Source of the DNA: an uncultured Clostridia bacterium
GTDB lineage: Bacteria > Bacillota > Clostridia > UMGS1883
Assembly: GCA_947624455.1 (NCBI GenBank)
Contig: CANQKL010000088.1
Span: 1 to 6,688 of the forward strand
Length of the DNA: 6,688 bases
Reading direction: 5' to 3'
The notes under the pieces were generated by a model, which was given only the letters and a program-made list of their open reading frames with translations, was not told the origin of the DNA and ran no database searches. The stretch's first letter is position 1, and each line of letters starts with the position of its first letter. The translations under genes and the position numbers were made by a program. Of this stretch, positions 1-6,315 are shown piece after piece.

Positions 1-437
1 TCGGCGGCCTCGCCGGAGATCTCCACATCGTCCAGCTCGGACAGCTTGGTCTTCGCTGCGGGGGCGGGGCTGGTGCTGCCGGTGGCAGGCGGGAAGCCGA
101 TGTTGACGGCCACGGTGGTGTCCTCGGTAGCGGAGGGGGCGGCGGCGTAGCCAGCGGGGACCTTGCCCTCGCCGGTCTTGGTGATCTTGCCGGTGTCCGC
201 GTCAAAATAGAGGGCGTCGCCCATCTTGACGTCTTCGCTCTCGGTCTTGGCGATGATGAAGACGCCCATGACGTGGACGGAGCCCACGCCGTTGGCGGGG
301 ATTTCGGTGCCCGCCACGCCGATGCGGCTGCCCAGGGACACGACGGACCCGGCGGGGATGATCTCGGCGTCGGGGTTGGTGTAGTCCAGGGACTCTCCCC
401 GCTGCCAGTAAGTAGCGGTGCTCACAGCTTTAGCCAT
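1..437 (-). CDS. DUF2190 capsid-associated (decoration-like) protein, 3' end outside window
   Basis: The frame starts at ATG 437 and stays open to the left edge, giving 145 residues with no stop, so the gene is partial at its 3' end. Residues 1-60 carry the pattern I associate with DUF2190 phage proteins: an early YWQRGESLDY stretch, then a Gly/Val-rich beta region (SRIGVAGTEIPANGVG, about residues 37-52) and VHVMGVF. A second part follows with ALYFDADTGKIT (about 75-86), PAGYAAAP and TTVAVNIG (about 107-114). DUF2190 genes commonly sit directly after the major capsid gene, and family members are regarded as capsid decoration or structural proteins. From about residue 115 there is a Pro/Ala/Ser/Thr linker, then KLSELDDVEISGEAA at the edge, which looks like the beginning of an extra module. 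An AGGAG Shine-Dalgarno (450-446) lies 8 nt before the ATG, and the gap to the capsid stop is 21 nt. Every isoleucine codon read is ATC, suggesting high expression. The family call is firm; the exact role is inferred. Confidence 0.85.
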   Translation of the reverse strand, partial: MAKAVSTATYWQRGESLDYTNPDAEIIPAGSVVSLGSRIGVAGTEIPANGVGSVHVMGVFIIAKTESEDVKMGDALYFDADTGKITKTGEGKVPAGYAAAPSATEDTTVAVNIGFPPATGSTSPAPAAKTKLSELDDVEISGEAA

Positions 438-458
438 TTTCGCTTCTCCTTTCTCCGA

Positions 459-2006
459 TTATTCGGCTTCGATCTTCGCGCCCTTGTTCCGGCAAATGCC
501 CCGGAAGTCACGGACGGAAATGCCCCAGTCGAGCCACATATCCCAGGTGAAGCCCAGGACGCCGGGGGCCTCCATGCGGCGGACGGTGGGGGTCTCCTGG
601 CCGTTCAGATAGTCCACCTGAATGCCACGGGCGCTGGCGTTGTCCGCAAACATGAACCAGGGGCACTCGTTGGTGCCAGCCAGGACGTTGAGGACCGGGC
701 TCTGGACGATCTGCAGGGGGTAGTTGTAAAGCGGGTTGATGTCGTTGTTGTTGCTGCCGACCACCTGGGCGCTGCGCAGAATGACGGCCAGGTCGAACTC
801 ATAGCCGACGGGCACGACGATGGTCCGGGGGGTGATGTAGATCGCCTCACCGAACTGATCTTTCTGCTGCTGCATTTTCAGGATCATGGCCTGAATGGCG
901 GTCTGGGTGGGCTTGCTGCCGGTCTTGATGAGGTTCCGGTGGCTGTCGTCAAACAGCGGCTTGCCGTCAAAGATCGTCTTGTTATCAAACAGAATCTTGT
1001 AGACCTGCTTGTCGATGGTCTTTTTGGCCGCCTCCGCGTAGAGGCCCGGCACCTCGGTGATGAAGCCGATGTCGTCGTTAATAAACGCCTGCCGGGTCAT
1101 GGAGAACTGCTTGCCGTAAGTGTCCAGCTTGCGCTGCGGCAGAAGCTCGGTCCGGGGCATATCCGGCTTGAGCTCCCCATTCTCCGGGACCAGCAGCCAG
1201 TCGCCCACGCCTCCGATCACATACTCATGGTCTGCGGTCTGCTTGAAGTCCTTCAGGGTGCCCTTGGTGGTGAACGCCTGGAAGGTGGTGGGGACGTGGT
1301 TGTAGAGCTCCACAATGCTCTTGCGGATGGTCTGGTCCATGATCGCGGGGAAGGCTGCGGTGGGGTTGTAGAACTGGCGGCACAGCTGGGCATAGAGATC
1401 GTCGGAACTCATGCGCAGCAGGCTGTTGGCGTTCTGCCCCTCGCGGCTCAGGCACTCGATGGCCAGGTCCCGCAGGCTCATGCCCTGCAGCTGACGTGCG
1501 CCATCGGTGGGGTTCTGCACGTTGACGCGGGCGCAGCGCAGAAGAAGGGCGTCGGTGGCGTCCCGCCGGAAGTCGTCTTCACCGCTGCCGGTCACGCGGA
1601 CGTTGGAGCCGATGGGGGCGTTGTCCGCCCGCAGGCGCTGGATGATGGCCGCCTGCACGGCGTCCACGGTGGTGCCGTTGCGGATGTACTCATCCGGCTG
1701 GAGATCGAAGTCACGGCACAGGGCGGTGATCTCCGATACACGGTCCCGCTCCGCCTGGATGGCCCGCTCGTTATCGGCGGGGGCCCCGGCGGGGGCGTCA
1801 GCGGGCGGGTTGGTGGTGGTAGCAGTGGCGGCGGTAGCCGCAGACTGCCCCTGGCGCTCCTGGCCGCCGTTGGCCCGTTCCTCGTCGATCTGGCGCTGCA
1901 GGTCGTCGAACTCGGACTGTTCGGCCTCGGTCATGGAGCGGTTGGCGCTTCTCGCGGCGTCCACCAGCGCCTGCTGGCGGGCGAGAAGCTGCTGCAACTT
2001 ATTCAT
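459..2006 (-). CDS. Major capsid protein, HK97 fold, gpT/protease-fusion-like family
   Basis: The 515-residue protein forms the phage head shell. Residues 1-45 are a predicted coiled coil rich in Leu, Gln, Glu and Arg, resembling the N-terminal delta (scaffold-like) region of HK97-type capsid proteins. Residues 46-80 are a low-complexity Ala/Thr/Pro/Gly linker. Residues 80-125 (AERDRVSEITALCRDF, then TTVDAVQAAIIQRL) resemble the segment that joins protease and capsid in protease/capsid fusion proteins. The capsid domain proper begins near residue 205: PAIMDQTIRKSIVELYNHVP (220-239), YGKQFSMTRQAFINDD (297-312) and FDGKPLFDDSHRNL (346-359) are the recognisable core motifs of this gpT-like family, as I recall them. 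The ATG at 2006 has a GGAGGTG Shine-Dalgarno (2020-2014) 7 nt upstream and overlaps the protease stop in ATGAATAA, so translation is probably coupled. I found no ATA isoleucine codon, unlike the upstream genes, which fits very high expression. No separate scaffold gene is present; the first 200 residues may serve that role (inference). Confidence 0.92.
   Translation of the reverse strand: MNKLQQLLARQQALVDAARSANRSMTEAEQSEFDDLQRQIDEERANGGQERQGQSAATAATATTTNPPADAPAGAPADNERAIQAERDRVSEITALCRDFDLQPDEYIRNGTTVDAVQAAIIQRLRADNAPIGSNVRVTGSGEDDFRRDATDALLLRCARVNVQNPTDGARQLQGMSLRDLAIECLSREGQNANSLLRMSSDDLYAQLCRQFYNPTAAFPAIMDQTIRKSIVELYNHVPTTFQAFTTKGTLKDFKQTADHEYVIGGVGDWLLVPENGELKPDMPRTELLPQRKLDTYGKQFSMTRQAFINDDIGFITEVPGLYAEAAKKTIDKQVYKILFDNKTIFDGKPLFDDSHRNLIKTGSKPTQTAIQAMILKMQQQKDQFGEAIYITPRTIVVPVGYEFDLAVILRSAQVVGSNNNDINPLYNYPLQIVQSPVLNVLAGTNECPWFMFADNASARGIQVDYLNGQETPTVRRMEAPGVLGFTWDMWLDWGISVRDFRGICRNKGAKIEAE
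1784..1803. repeat. Copy 1 of a 20-nt direct repeat (capsid linker)
   Basis: The 20 bases 1784-1803 are identical to 2614-2633 in the same orientation. On the minus strand this copy encodes ADAPAG in the Ala/Pro/Gly linker of the capsid protein (about residues 69-74). Bases immediately flanking the two copies differ, so the identity is exactly 20 nt. Confidence 0.7.
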
Positions 2007-2775
2007 GCTGTTGCACCTCCATAAAATTCTTGTTTATTTGAAGCTGGGCCTCCAGAACGTCCAGAGGGACCGGCTGGCGGGCGTTTTCGGCCTCCCGGCC
2101 CACGCCCACGGTGCCGTCTGCGGGAACCGACACGATGCTGATCTCGAAGGGCCACCACTTCCTTGCGATCTCAGCAGGGCCGGTGAACCTGCCGTCCGTG
2201 GATGTCTTTCCTGCCTGCACTTCTTCCAGTACGTCTATGCGGTAGCCGACGGACACGCCTTTCAGGGTCCCGCTCCGCACTTTCTGATAGATGATCTCGG
2301 ACTGTTCGTCGGTGTCAAACTCCACCTCCGCGTAGCCGCGAGAGCTGTCTATCCATGCCCGGATGATCTTGCCGACCACGGCGTCCCGGTTGTGGTTGAA
2401 AAGCAGGACGCCGAGCTCGTTCAGCCGGGTAAGGTCGACCGCTGCGGGGTCATGGTCCAGTATCTCGGTGCCCCACCACCGCTCATAGGGTTCCTCCGAA
2501 GAAAACGAGAGGATGAAGCGGCGCTCGTTCCCTTCGCCGTCAACGCGGGTGAGGGTGGCTCCGATGAAGGACCGCTGCGCCTCACTCCCCGCTTTGGGCC
2601 TCTCCGTCTTCGTCCCCGGCGGGGGCGTCAGCGCCCTGGTCCTGATCTCCGCCATCTGCGGGGGCTTCCTGGCCGTCAGCGCCTGCCGGGTCATTTCCCG
2701 GAGGAACTGTCCCAGGGTCGGTATCGGGTTCGGCTTCGTCTTCGACATAGAGGCCGTCACTCTTTTTCTGTCCAA
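1999..2775 (-). CDS. Prohead maturation protease, S78 (HK97 gp4-like) family
   Basis: This 258-residue protein is expected to cleave capsid and scaffold segments inside the procapsid before DNA packaging. The protease domain spans about residues 68-222: QRSFIGATL, then LGVLLFNHNRD with candidate catalytic His128, then LKGVSVGYR with candidate nucleophile Ser175, then PFEISIVSVPAD (209-220), the characteristic closing strand of S78 proteases. Catalytic assignments are by family pattern, not tested. I prefer the TTG start at 2775 because a GGAGGTG Shine-Dalgarno lies 6 nt upstream; the in-frame ATGs at 2748, 2694 and 2655 have no comparable site. With this start the first 64 residues are encoded within the 3' end of the portal gene in another frame. 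That extension (IPTLGQFLREMTRQALTARK, about 18-37) precedes the catalytic domain and could be a scaffold-like or autocleaved segment (inference). The last codons contain the capsid gene's Shine-Dalgarno, and the stop overlaps the capsid ATG by 8 nt. Confidence 0.9.
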   Translation of the reverse strand: MDRKRVTASMSKTKPNPIPTLGQFLREMTRQALTARKPPQMAEIRTRALTPPPGTKTERPKAGSEAQRSFIGATLTRVDGEGNERRFILSFSSEEPYERWWGTEILDHDPAAVDLTRLNELGVLLFNHNRDAVVGKIIRAWIDSSRGYAEVEFDTDEQSEIIYQKVRSGTLKGVSVGYRIDVLEEVQAGKTSTDGRFTGPAEIARKWWPFEISIVSVPADGTVGVGREAENARQPVPLDVLEAQLQINKNFMEVQQHE

Positions 2776-4216
2776 GGATTACACCTCCAAGGTCTACACC
2801 GTGTTTGTCACGGGCGTATTTCAGGACCTCGCATATATCGTCGATCTGTTTCCGCCAGTCGGTCCCGTTTTCGGCGGCGATCTGTTTGAACGTCTTTTGC
2901 CCGCTCTCCAGCGCGGTCTTGGTGGCCATGGTCTCTTTGCTGGGCTCTATCCAGGGTTTGGGGGCCTTGACAAAGCTGTGCGCAAAGTATTTGTCTTTGT
3001 TCTCCCAGAAGTCCCGGATTTTCAGCTTTCCGGCCAGGACGGCGGAAATTATGAAGGTCTCATAGATTTCGTCCATCACGTCGGAGAGAAGTTCGTCTTC
3101 CTCCGCGTAGGTCATGCCGTCTTCGATGATCGCCTGCCGGGCGCTGGAGTAGGTGGTCTCGCTCATGTCCCGGCTGGTTGCCTCGTAGGACAGGCCCTGC
3201 CCGGCTCCGATAAGGCGCTGCTGCAGCTTGGTGTAGGCGGAGGCGTCGGTGGCCTGCCCCTGGGGGTTGACCACCTGGACCTCATCGCCCACGTTCATCT
3301 CTTTTATCATGCCGGGGCTGAGGGTCTTTCCGTCGTAGCTCTCACGGGGGCCGGTGGCGACGTTGCCGTTCCTGCCGAGGCCCGCCGTGGGGAAAGCTCT
3401 CTTGATGAAGACCGAGAGGCAGGCTTCGATGCGCTGCTTCACGCTCACGGCCACCATGAATTCGTTGGTGTCCCGTATGCGGGTTATGGTCTGGCTCATG
3501 TCGGACATTTCCCGCAGCTGGGACGGGCGGCGCTTGCTGAAATAGAAGATGGCGTCGTCCGCCTTGACGTAGATCGGAGCCCTGATCTCCAGCCCGTCCA
3601 CGTCATATTGCCGTATCCAGTAGCCGACCGGGGCATTATAGGGCGTGTACTCTATGCCGCCGATCACGCGGTTGCCCTCATGCTTTGGGGCCACCTGCGA
3701 GGCGTCCAGTTCGTCCACCTCGAACATCTGCAGCTTGAAGGGGAGTATGCCGCCGGTGGTGTATCTCTTGACAAAGAGAATGCCGCCGTCGACCTTTTTC
3801 CTGCGGACGGCCATGCGGAGTATCTGGTTAAAGCTCTGGGTGCCGGTCACGTCGCAGTTCCGCTTTTTGCACCAGATCTTCCAGAGGTCTTCGATCTCCC
3901 CGTTGAGGGTGGCGTTGCCGGTCCCGGCCTGGAGAATGAGGCCCTTGCCGACCACGTTCCGCACGAAGGGGCCGACCACGGAATTCATCATGTCCGAGTT
4001 GCGCTCCAGGTCGCGGGCCCTGGCGCGGACGGTGTCCCTGCTGTAACGGTCGGTGTATTCGGCGCTCTGGTTGGTCACGCGCCAGTTGGCGTTCAGGCGG
4101 CCACTGTTCCCGGCGTCATAGTTGCGCTGATCGTCCAGCACGCTGCGCCACGCCGCCCGCTTTGCTGCGGCCTGCGGGCTTATCCAGCCGATGATGTTGT
4201 CGAGCCAGTTCGCCAT
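2582..4216 (-). CDS. Portal protein, lambda gpB-like family
   Basis: The 544-residue protein is expected to form the dodecameric ring at one capsid vertex through which DNA enters and leaves and to which terminase and connector dock. The sequence follows the lambda-type portal family: N-terminal MANWLDNIIGWISPQAAAKR, an RARARDLERNSDMMNSVV helix (64-81) followed by PFVRNVVGKGL (83-93), the FEVDELDASQV strand (165-175), the SYEATSRDMSETTYSSARQA segment (343-362) and the late PWIEPSKE motif (421-428). Residues about 491-544 are a low-complexity acidic tail rich in Asp, Glu, Gly, Pro and Ala. Length fits the family. The ATG at 4216 has a strong GGGAGGT Shine-Dalgarno (4230-4224, 7-nt spacer) that runs into the stop of the gpW-like gene. 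The final 194 nt also encode the start of the prohead protease in another frame, so the disordered tail may partly be shaped by dual coding. ATA isoleucine codons are used here, unlike in the capsid gene. Confidence 0.94.
   Translation of the reverse strand: MANWLDNIIGWISPQAAAKRAAWRSVLDDQRNYDAGNSGRLNANWRVTNQSAEYTDRYSRDTVRARARDLERNSDMMNSVVGPFVRNVVGKGLILQAGTGNATLNGEIEDLWKIWCKKRNCDVTGTQSFNQILRMAVRRKKVDGGILFVKRYTTGGILPFKLQMFEVDELDASQVAPKHEGNRVIGGIEYTPYNAPVGYWIRQYDVDGLEIRAPIYVKADDAIFYFSKRRPSQLREMSDMSQTITRIRDTNEFMVAVSVKQRIEACLSVFIKRAFPTAGLGRNGNVATGPRESYDGKTLSPGMIKEMNVGDEVQVVNPQGQATDASAYTKLQQRLIGAGQGLSYEATSRDMSETTYSSARQAIIEDGMTYAEEDELLSDVMDEIYETFIISAVLAGKLKIRDFWENKDKYFAHSFVKAPKPWIEPSKETMATKTALESGQKTFKQIAAENGTDWRKQIDDICEVLKYARDKHGVDLGGVILGQKKSDGLYVEDEAEPDTDPGTVPPGNDPAGADGQEAPADGGDQDQGADAPAGDEDGEAQSGE
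2614..2633. repeat. Copy 2 of the 20-nt direct repeat (portal tail / protease extension)
   Basis: This copy is identical to 1784-1803. It encodes the same residues, ADAPAG, in the portal's acidic tail (about residues 529-534), and in the overlapping protease frame it contributes to ALTPPPGT (about residues 48-55). It is therefore read in two frames here. It may be a low-complexity coincidence of GC-rich Ala/Pro codons or a small duplication. Confidence 0.7.
2776..2788 (-). promoter_or_regulatory. Shine-Dalgarno that fixes the TTG start of the protease
   Basis: On the minus strand GGAGGTG occupies 2788-2782, followed by a 6-nt spacer TAATCC and the TTG at 2775. The site lies inside the portal reading frame, where it falls within the codons for LGGVI (residues 476-480). 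The same GGAGGTG core precedes the capsid start (2020-2014, 7-nt spacer). No other in-frame candidate start of the protease has a comparable site, so this decides the start, although expression from it has not been shown. Confidence 0.7.
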
Positions 4217-4221
4217 GGCGC

Positions 4222-4455
4222 TTACCTCCCGTCAAAAACGGCGACGTAGGTCTCCGACATGAGGTGGGAGTCTTCGTCTGCGGCCACCTGCGCCTGCAGG
4301 TCTTTCTGCATTTCACGGAGAAGGGAAAGGTCTGCCCGCGTGAGGGAGCGGGAGCCGATCTTGTAGGACTGGCCGCCGATCAGGATTTTCTGGATGGCCC
4401 TGTTTACCTGGGCCAGCTGTTCCGCCGGTGTGCTGCCGGTCAGAGGAATGCTCAT
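4222..4455 (-). CDS. gpW/DUF6148-like head-completion (head-tail joining) protein
   Basis: This 77-residue protein lies between large terminase and portal, the position of gene W in lambda-like phages. Lambda gpW is a small alpha+beta protein that plugs the filled head and prepares it for the tail connector. Here residues about 10-27 form a helix (PAEQLAQVNRAIQKILIG), residues 28-40 form a short beta hairpin (GQSYKIGSRSLTR), and residues 41-58 form a second helix (ADLSLLREMQKDLQAQV), which matches the helix-hairpin-helix layout of gpW and of DUF6148 proteins; GQSYKIGSRSLTRADL is especially DUF6148-like. The C-terminal tail, SETYVAVFDGR, is partly hydrophobic; a hydrophobic tail matters for lambda gpW function, but equivalence here is inference. 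The ATG at 4455 sits 12 nt after the terminase stop with a modest GGACGGAG purine stretch upstream. The gap to the portal is only 5 nt. Whether it is closer to gpW or to DUF6148 would need a profile search. Confidence 0.8.
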   Translation of the reverse strand: MSIPLTGSTPAEQLAQVNRAIQKILIGGQSYKIGSRSLTRADLSLLREMQKDLQAQVAADEDSHLMSETYVAVFDGR

Positions 4456-4467
4456 GTCTCCGTCCTT

Positions 4468-6315
4468 TCATATCCATTGGCCGCCGCCTATTCCGAGCCA
4501 GCTATCTGCTGCCGGTTCGGCGGGGGCCGGGTCCTGTTTTACCTCGGTCCGGGGCTCCACGGTCTGCAGGTGCAGGCTGCGGGCTCCGAGCATATCTGCG
4601 GCGCACATGGCGTACACCTCGCAGTCCAGATAGTGGGTCGCGGCGTGGGTGGATTTCTTTTCCCATTTCTGGACGATACGCTGCCCGACGCGGGTGTTCA
4701 CCTTATGCTCCGCTGTCACCTGTTCGGCATAGTCCAGGTCGCAGTCCAGGTGGACCATCCAGCTGCCGGTGCCGTTTGGCTTTTTCATGCGCCCGGCGAT
4801 CATGTCCTTGTACTTGTCTGTATCTACCAGGACCAGGTTCATGCCGTTGGCGCTGCTGCCGGGCTTGTTTATGACCGAATACTTGAAGTGGCCGGTCATG
4901 GCGTGGGAGGAGCCCTTGCTGGGAAGCGCCCAGTCCGAGTTGGAGGCGCAGAACTCATAGACGGCGTCGGTCTGATCGCCGGAATCTATCAGGGCCAGTT
5001 GGACGACCATGCCGTCCCCGCCGCCGTCCCGCTCATAGCGGAGGTTCATCTGCTGCTCCACTTCGAGGAAAGATAGGGCTTGCCCGTGGGCTATACATTG
5101 GGAGGTGAGGAAGTCGCCCCAGGCTCTGATCGTCCAATATAGGCAGTTTTCCTGCACGTCCACGCCGCCGGTCAGTAGCTTTGCCCATTTCGGGAGGACT
5201 AGGGCGGGGAGCTCGGTCTGGCGCTCCAGCACCATGTCTGCGTTGGTTTTGAGCTTGGTGTCTTCCCAGGGCTCCGCCAGCCAGCTGTTGACAAAGTTCT
5301 GGAAGGTCTCTGGGTTGTCCTTACTGAGCAGGAATTCCCTTGCTATCTCCGAGAAGCGGACGAAGGGGCTGTATAGGGTATTTATCCAGAACGCCACCTT
5401 GCGGGCCGCCTTGGAAGTCTCCCGGACAACTCTCCACTCTCCGCTGCGGAGCATTTGGGGCTTGTCCTGATCGGTGATTATGCAGCCGCATTCCTGGCAG
5501 ACGTAGTTTGCCAGCTCCGCTCGGTCTGCATAGGACATTCCTTCCTCATCCGGGAATTTGATCTGCGCGAACTTGAGCTCTATGTATTTCCCGCAATGGG
5601 GGCAGGGCACGAAGTAGTGCTTTTCGACGTCGGCGTCTTCCTTTGCCCGCCAGATGTGCCCGGTCTTTAGGGTGGGGGTGCTGGCCATGCAGATTTTGCG
5701 GTTGCGGAAGGTCTTGGTCCGCTCACGGGCCAGCTTTATGGGGTCGGCCTCTTTCTTGCTGGCCCCTGGGAACTTGTCAACCTCATCCAGAAAAAGCCGC
5801 TTGATGGGGCTGCTGGACAGATCGCCGGGGGAGTTTGCGCCGGTCAGATACAGGCTCATGCCCTGAAAGCGCATCTCCAGCTTTTGGCTCTGGTTTGCCC
5901 GGTATCGTGCCCGGAGGGGTGCGGCCAGGCGGCACATGGGGTCTATGCGGTTCCGGCTGGTGCGCTCCGCGAGGGCGTCCGAGGGGTAGACAAACATCGT
6001 GTCCGAGGGGTCCTGCGAGATTATCCAGCCGAGCATATTCAGAAGGGCCTCGGTGCCGCCCACCTGCGTGGGCTTTACAAAGACCACTTCCTCGGTGAAG
6101 TAGTTGCAGAATTCGTCCATCACGCCGACCAGGTACGGGGTGATGTAGTTGCGCCAGGGTCCGGGCATATCGGAGGTCTTGCTGTCCAGCACCCGGTATT
6201 TCTCCGCCCACTCCGAGACGGTTATATCCTCCGGGGGCTTTAGGTATTGGAGGGCCTCTCTCTGGTACTCCGAGACCAGATACTTGCGGAAGCGGCGGCC
6301 TCTAGGCTTCGACAT
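4468..6315 (-). CDS. Terminase large subunit, GpA family
   Basis: The 615-residue packaging motor and headful/cos-cutting enzyme carries all expected parts. The N-terminal ATPase has a degenerate Walker A at 81-89 (KPTQVGGTE), a Walker B at 174-180 (LFLDEVD, with Asp177 and Glu178) and a coupling motif at 210-214 (MASTP). A zinc-ribbon insertion has CPHC (Cys238, Cys241) paired with CQEC (Cys273, Cys276). The C-terminal nuclease shows candidate metal-binding acids Asp386 (GGVDVQEN), Asp444 (LALIDSGDQTD) and Asp564 (HYLDCEVYAMCAADML), in the RNase H-like order usual for terminases. Length and order match lambda gpA-type proteins, so I call it GpA family rather than the Terminase_1/3/6 families. 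The ATG at 6315 overlaps the small-subunit stop by 14 nt; its own Shine-Dalgarno is weak (AGGA only 2-3 nt away), so translation probably depends on coupling. ATA isoleucine codons occur repeatedly (for example Ile31). All motif residues are intact, so the enzyme looks functional. Confidence 0.96.
   Translation of the reverse strand: MSKPRGRRFRKYLVSEYQREALQYLKPPEDITVSEWAEKYRVLDSKTSDMPGPWRNYITPYLVGVMDEFCNYFTEEVVFVKPTQVGGTEALLNMLGWIISQDPSDTMFVYPSDALAERTSRNRIDPMCRLAAPLRARYRANQSQKLEMRFQGMSLYLTGANSPGDLSSSPIKRLFLDEVDKFPGASKKEADPIKLARERTKTFRNRKICMASTPTLKTGHIWRAKEDADVEKHYFVPCPHCGKYIELKFAQIKFPDEEGMSYADRAELANYVCQECGCIITDQDKPQMLRSGEWRVVRETSKAARKVAFWINTLYSPFVRFSEIAREFLLSKDNPETFQNFVNSWLAEPWEDTKLKTNADMVLERQTELPALVLPKWAKLLTGGVDVQENCLYWTIRAWGDFLTSQCIAHGQALSFLEVEQQMNLRYERDGGGDGMVVQLALIDSGDQTDAVYEFCASNSDWALPSKGSSHAMTGHFKYSVINKPGSSANGMNLVLVDTDKYKDMIAGRMKKPNGTGSWMVHLDCDLDYAEQVTAEHKVNTRVGQRIVQKWEKKSTHAATHYLDCEVYAMCAADMLGARSLHLQTVEPRTEVKQDPAPAEPAADSWLGIGGGQWI

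Noticed and set aside
273..2024. Plus-strand open frame of 583 codons lying opposite the capsid gene
   Set aside because: It is antisense to a clearly recognised capsid gene, its translation is a low-complexity Gly/Val/Ala/Leu/Asp mixture with no family resemblance, and long antisense frames are expected in GC-rich genes with strong third-position bias.
1507..2889. Plus-strand 460-codon frame rich in Arg and Ser
   Set aside because: The translation changes character along its length and covers parts of three real minus-strand genes; no domain and no convincing ribosome binding site.
2513..4249. Plus-strand open frame of 578 codons opposite the portal and protease genes
   Set aside because: Same reason: composition-driven antisense frame over two recognised genes, with no recognisable domain.
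4264..5076. Plus-strand 270-codon frame opposite the large terminase
   Set aside because: Shadow of the terminase coding frame; the minus-strand frame contains intact zinc-ribbon and nuclease motifs and is clearly the real gene.
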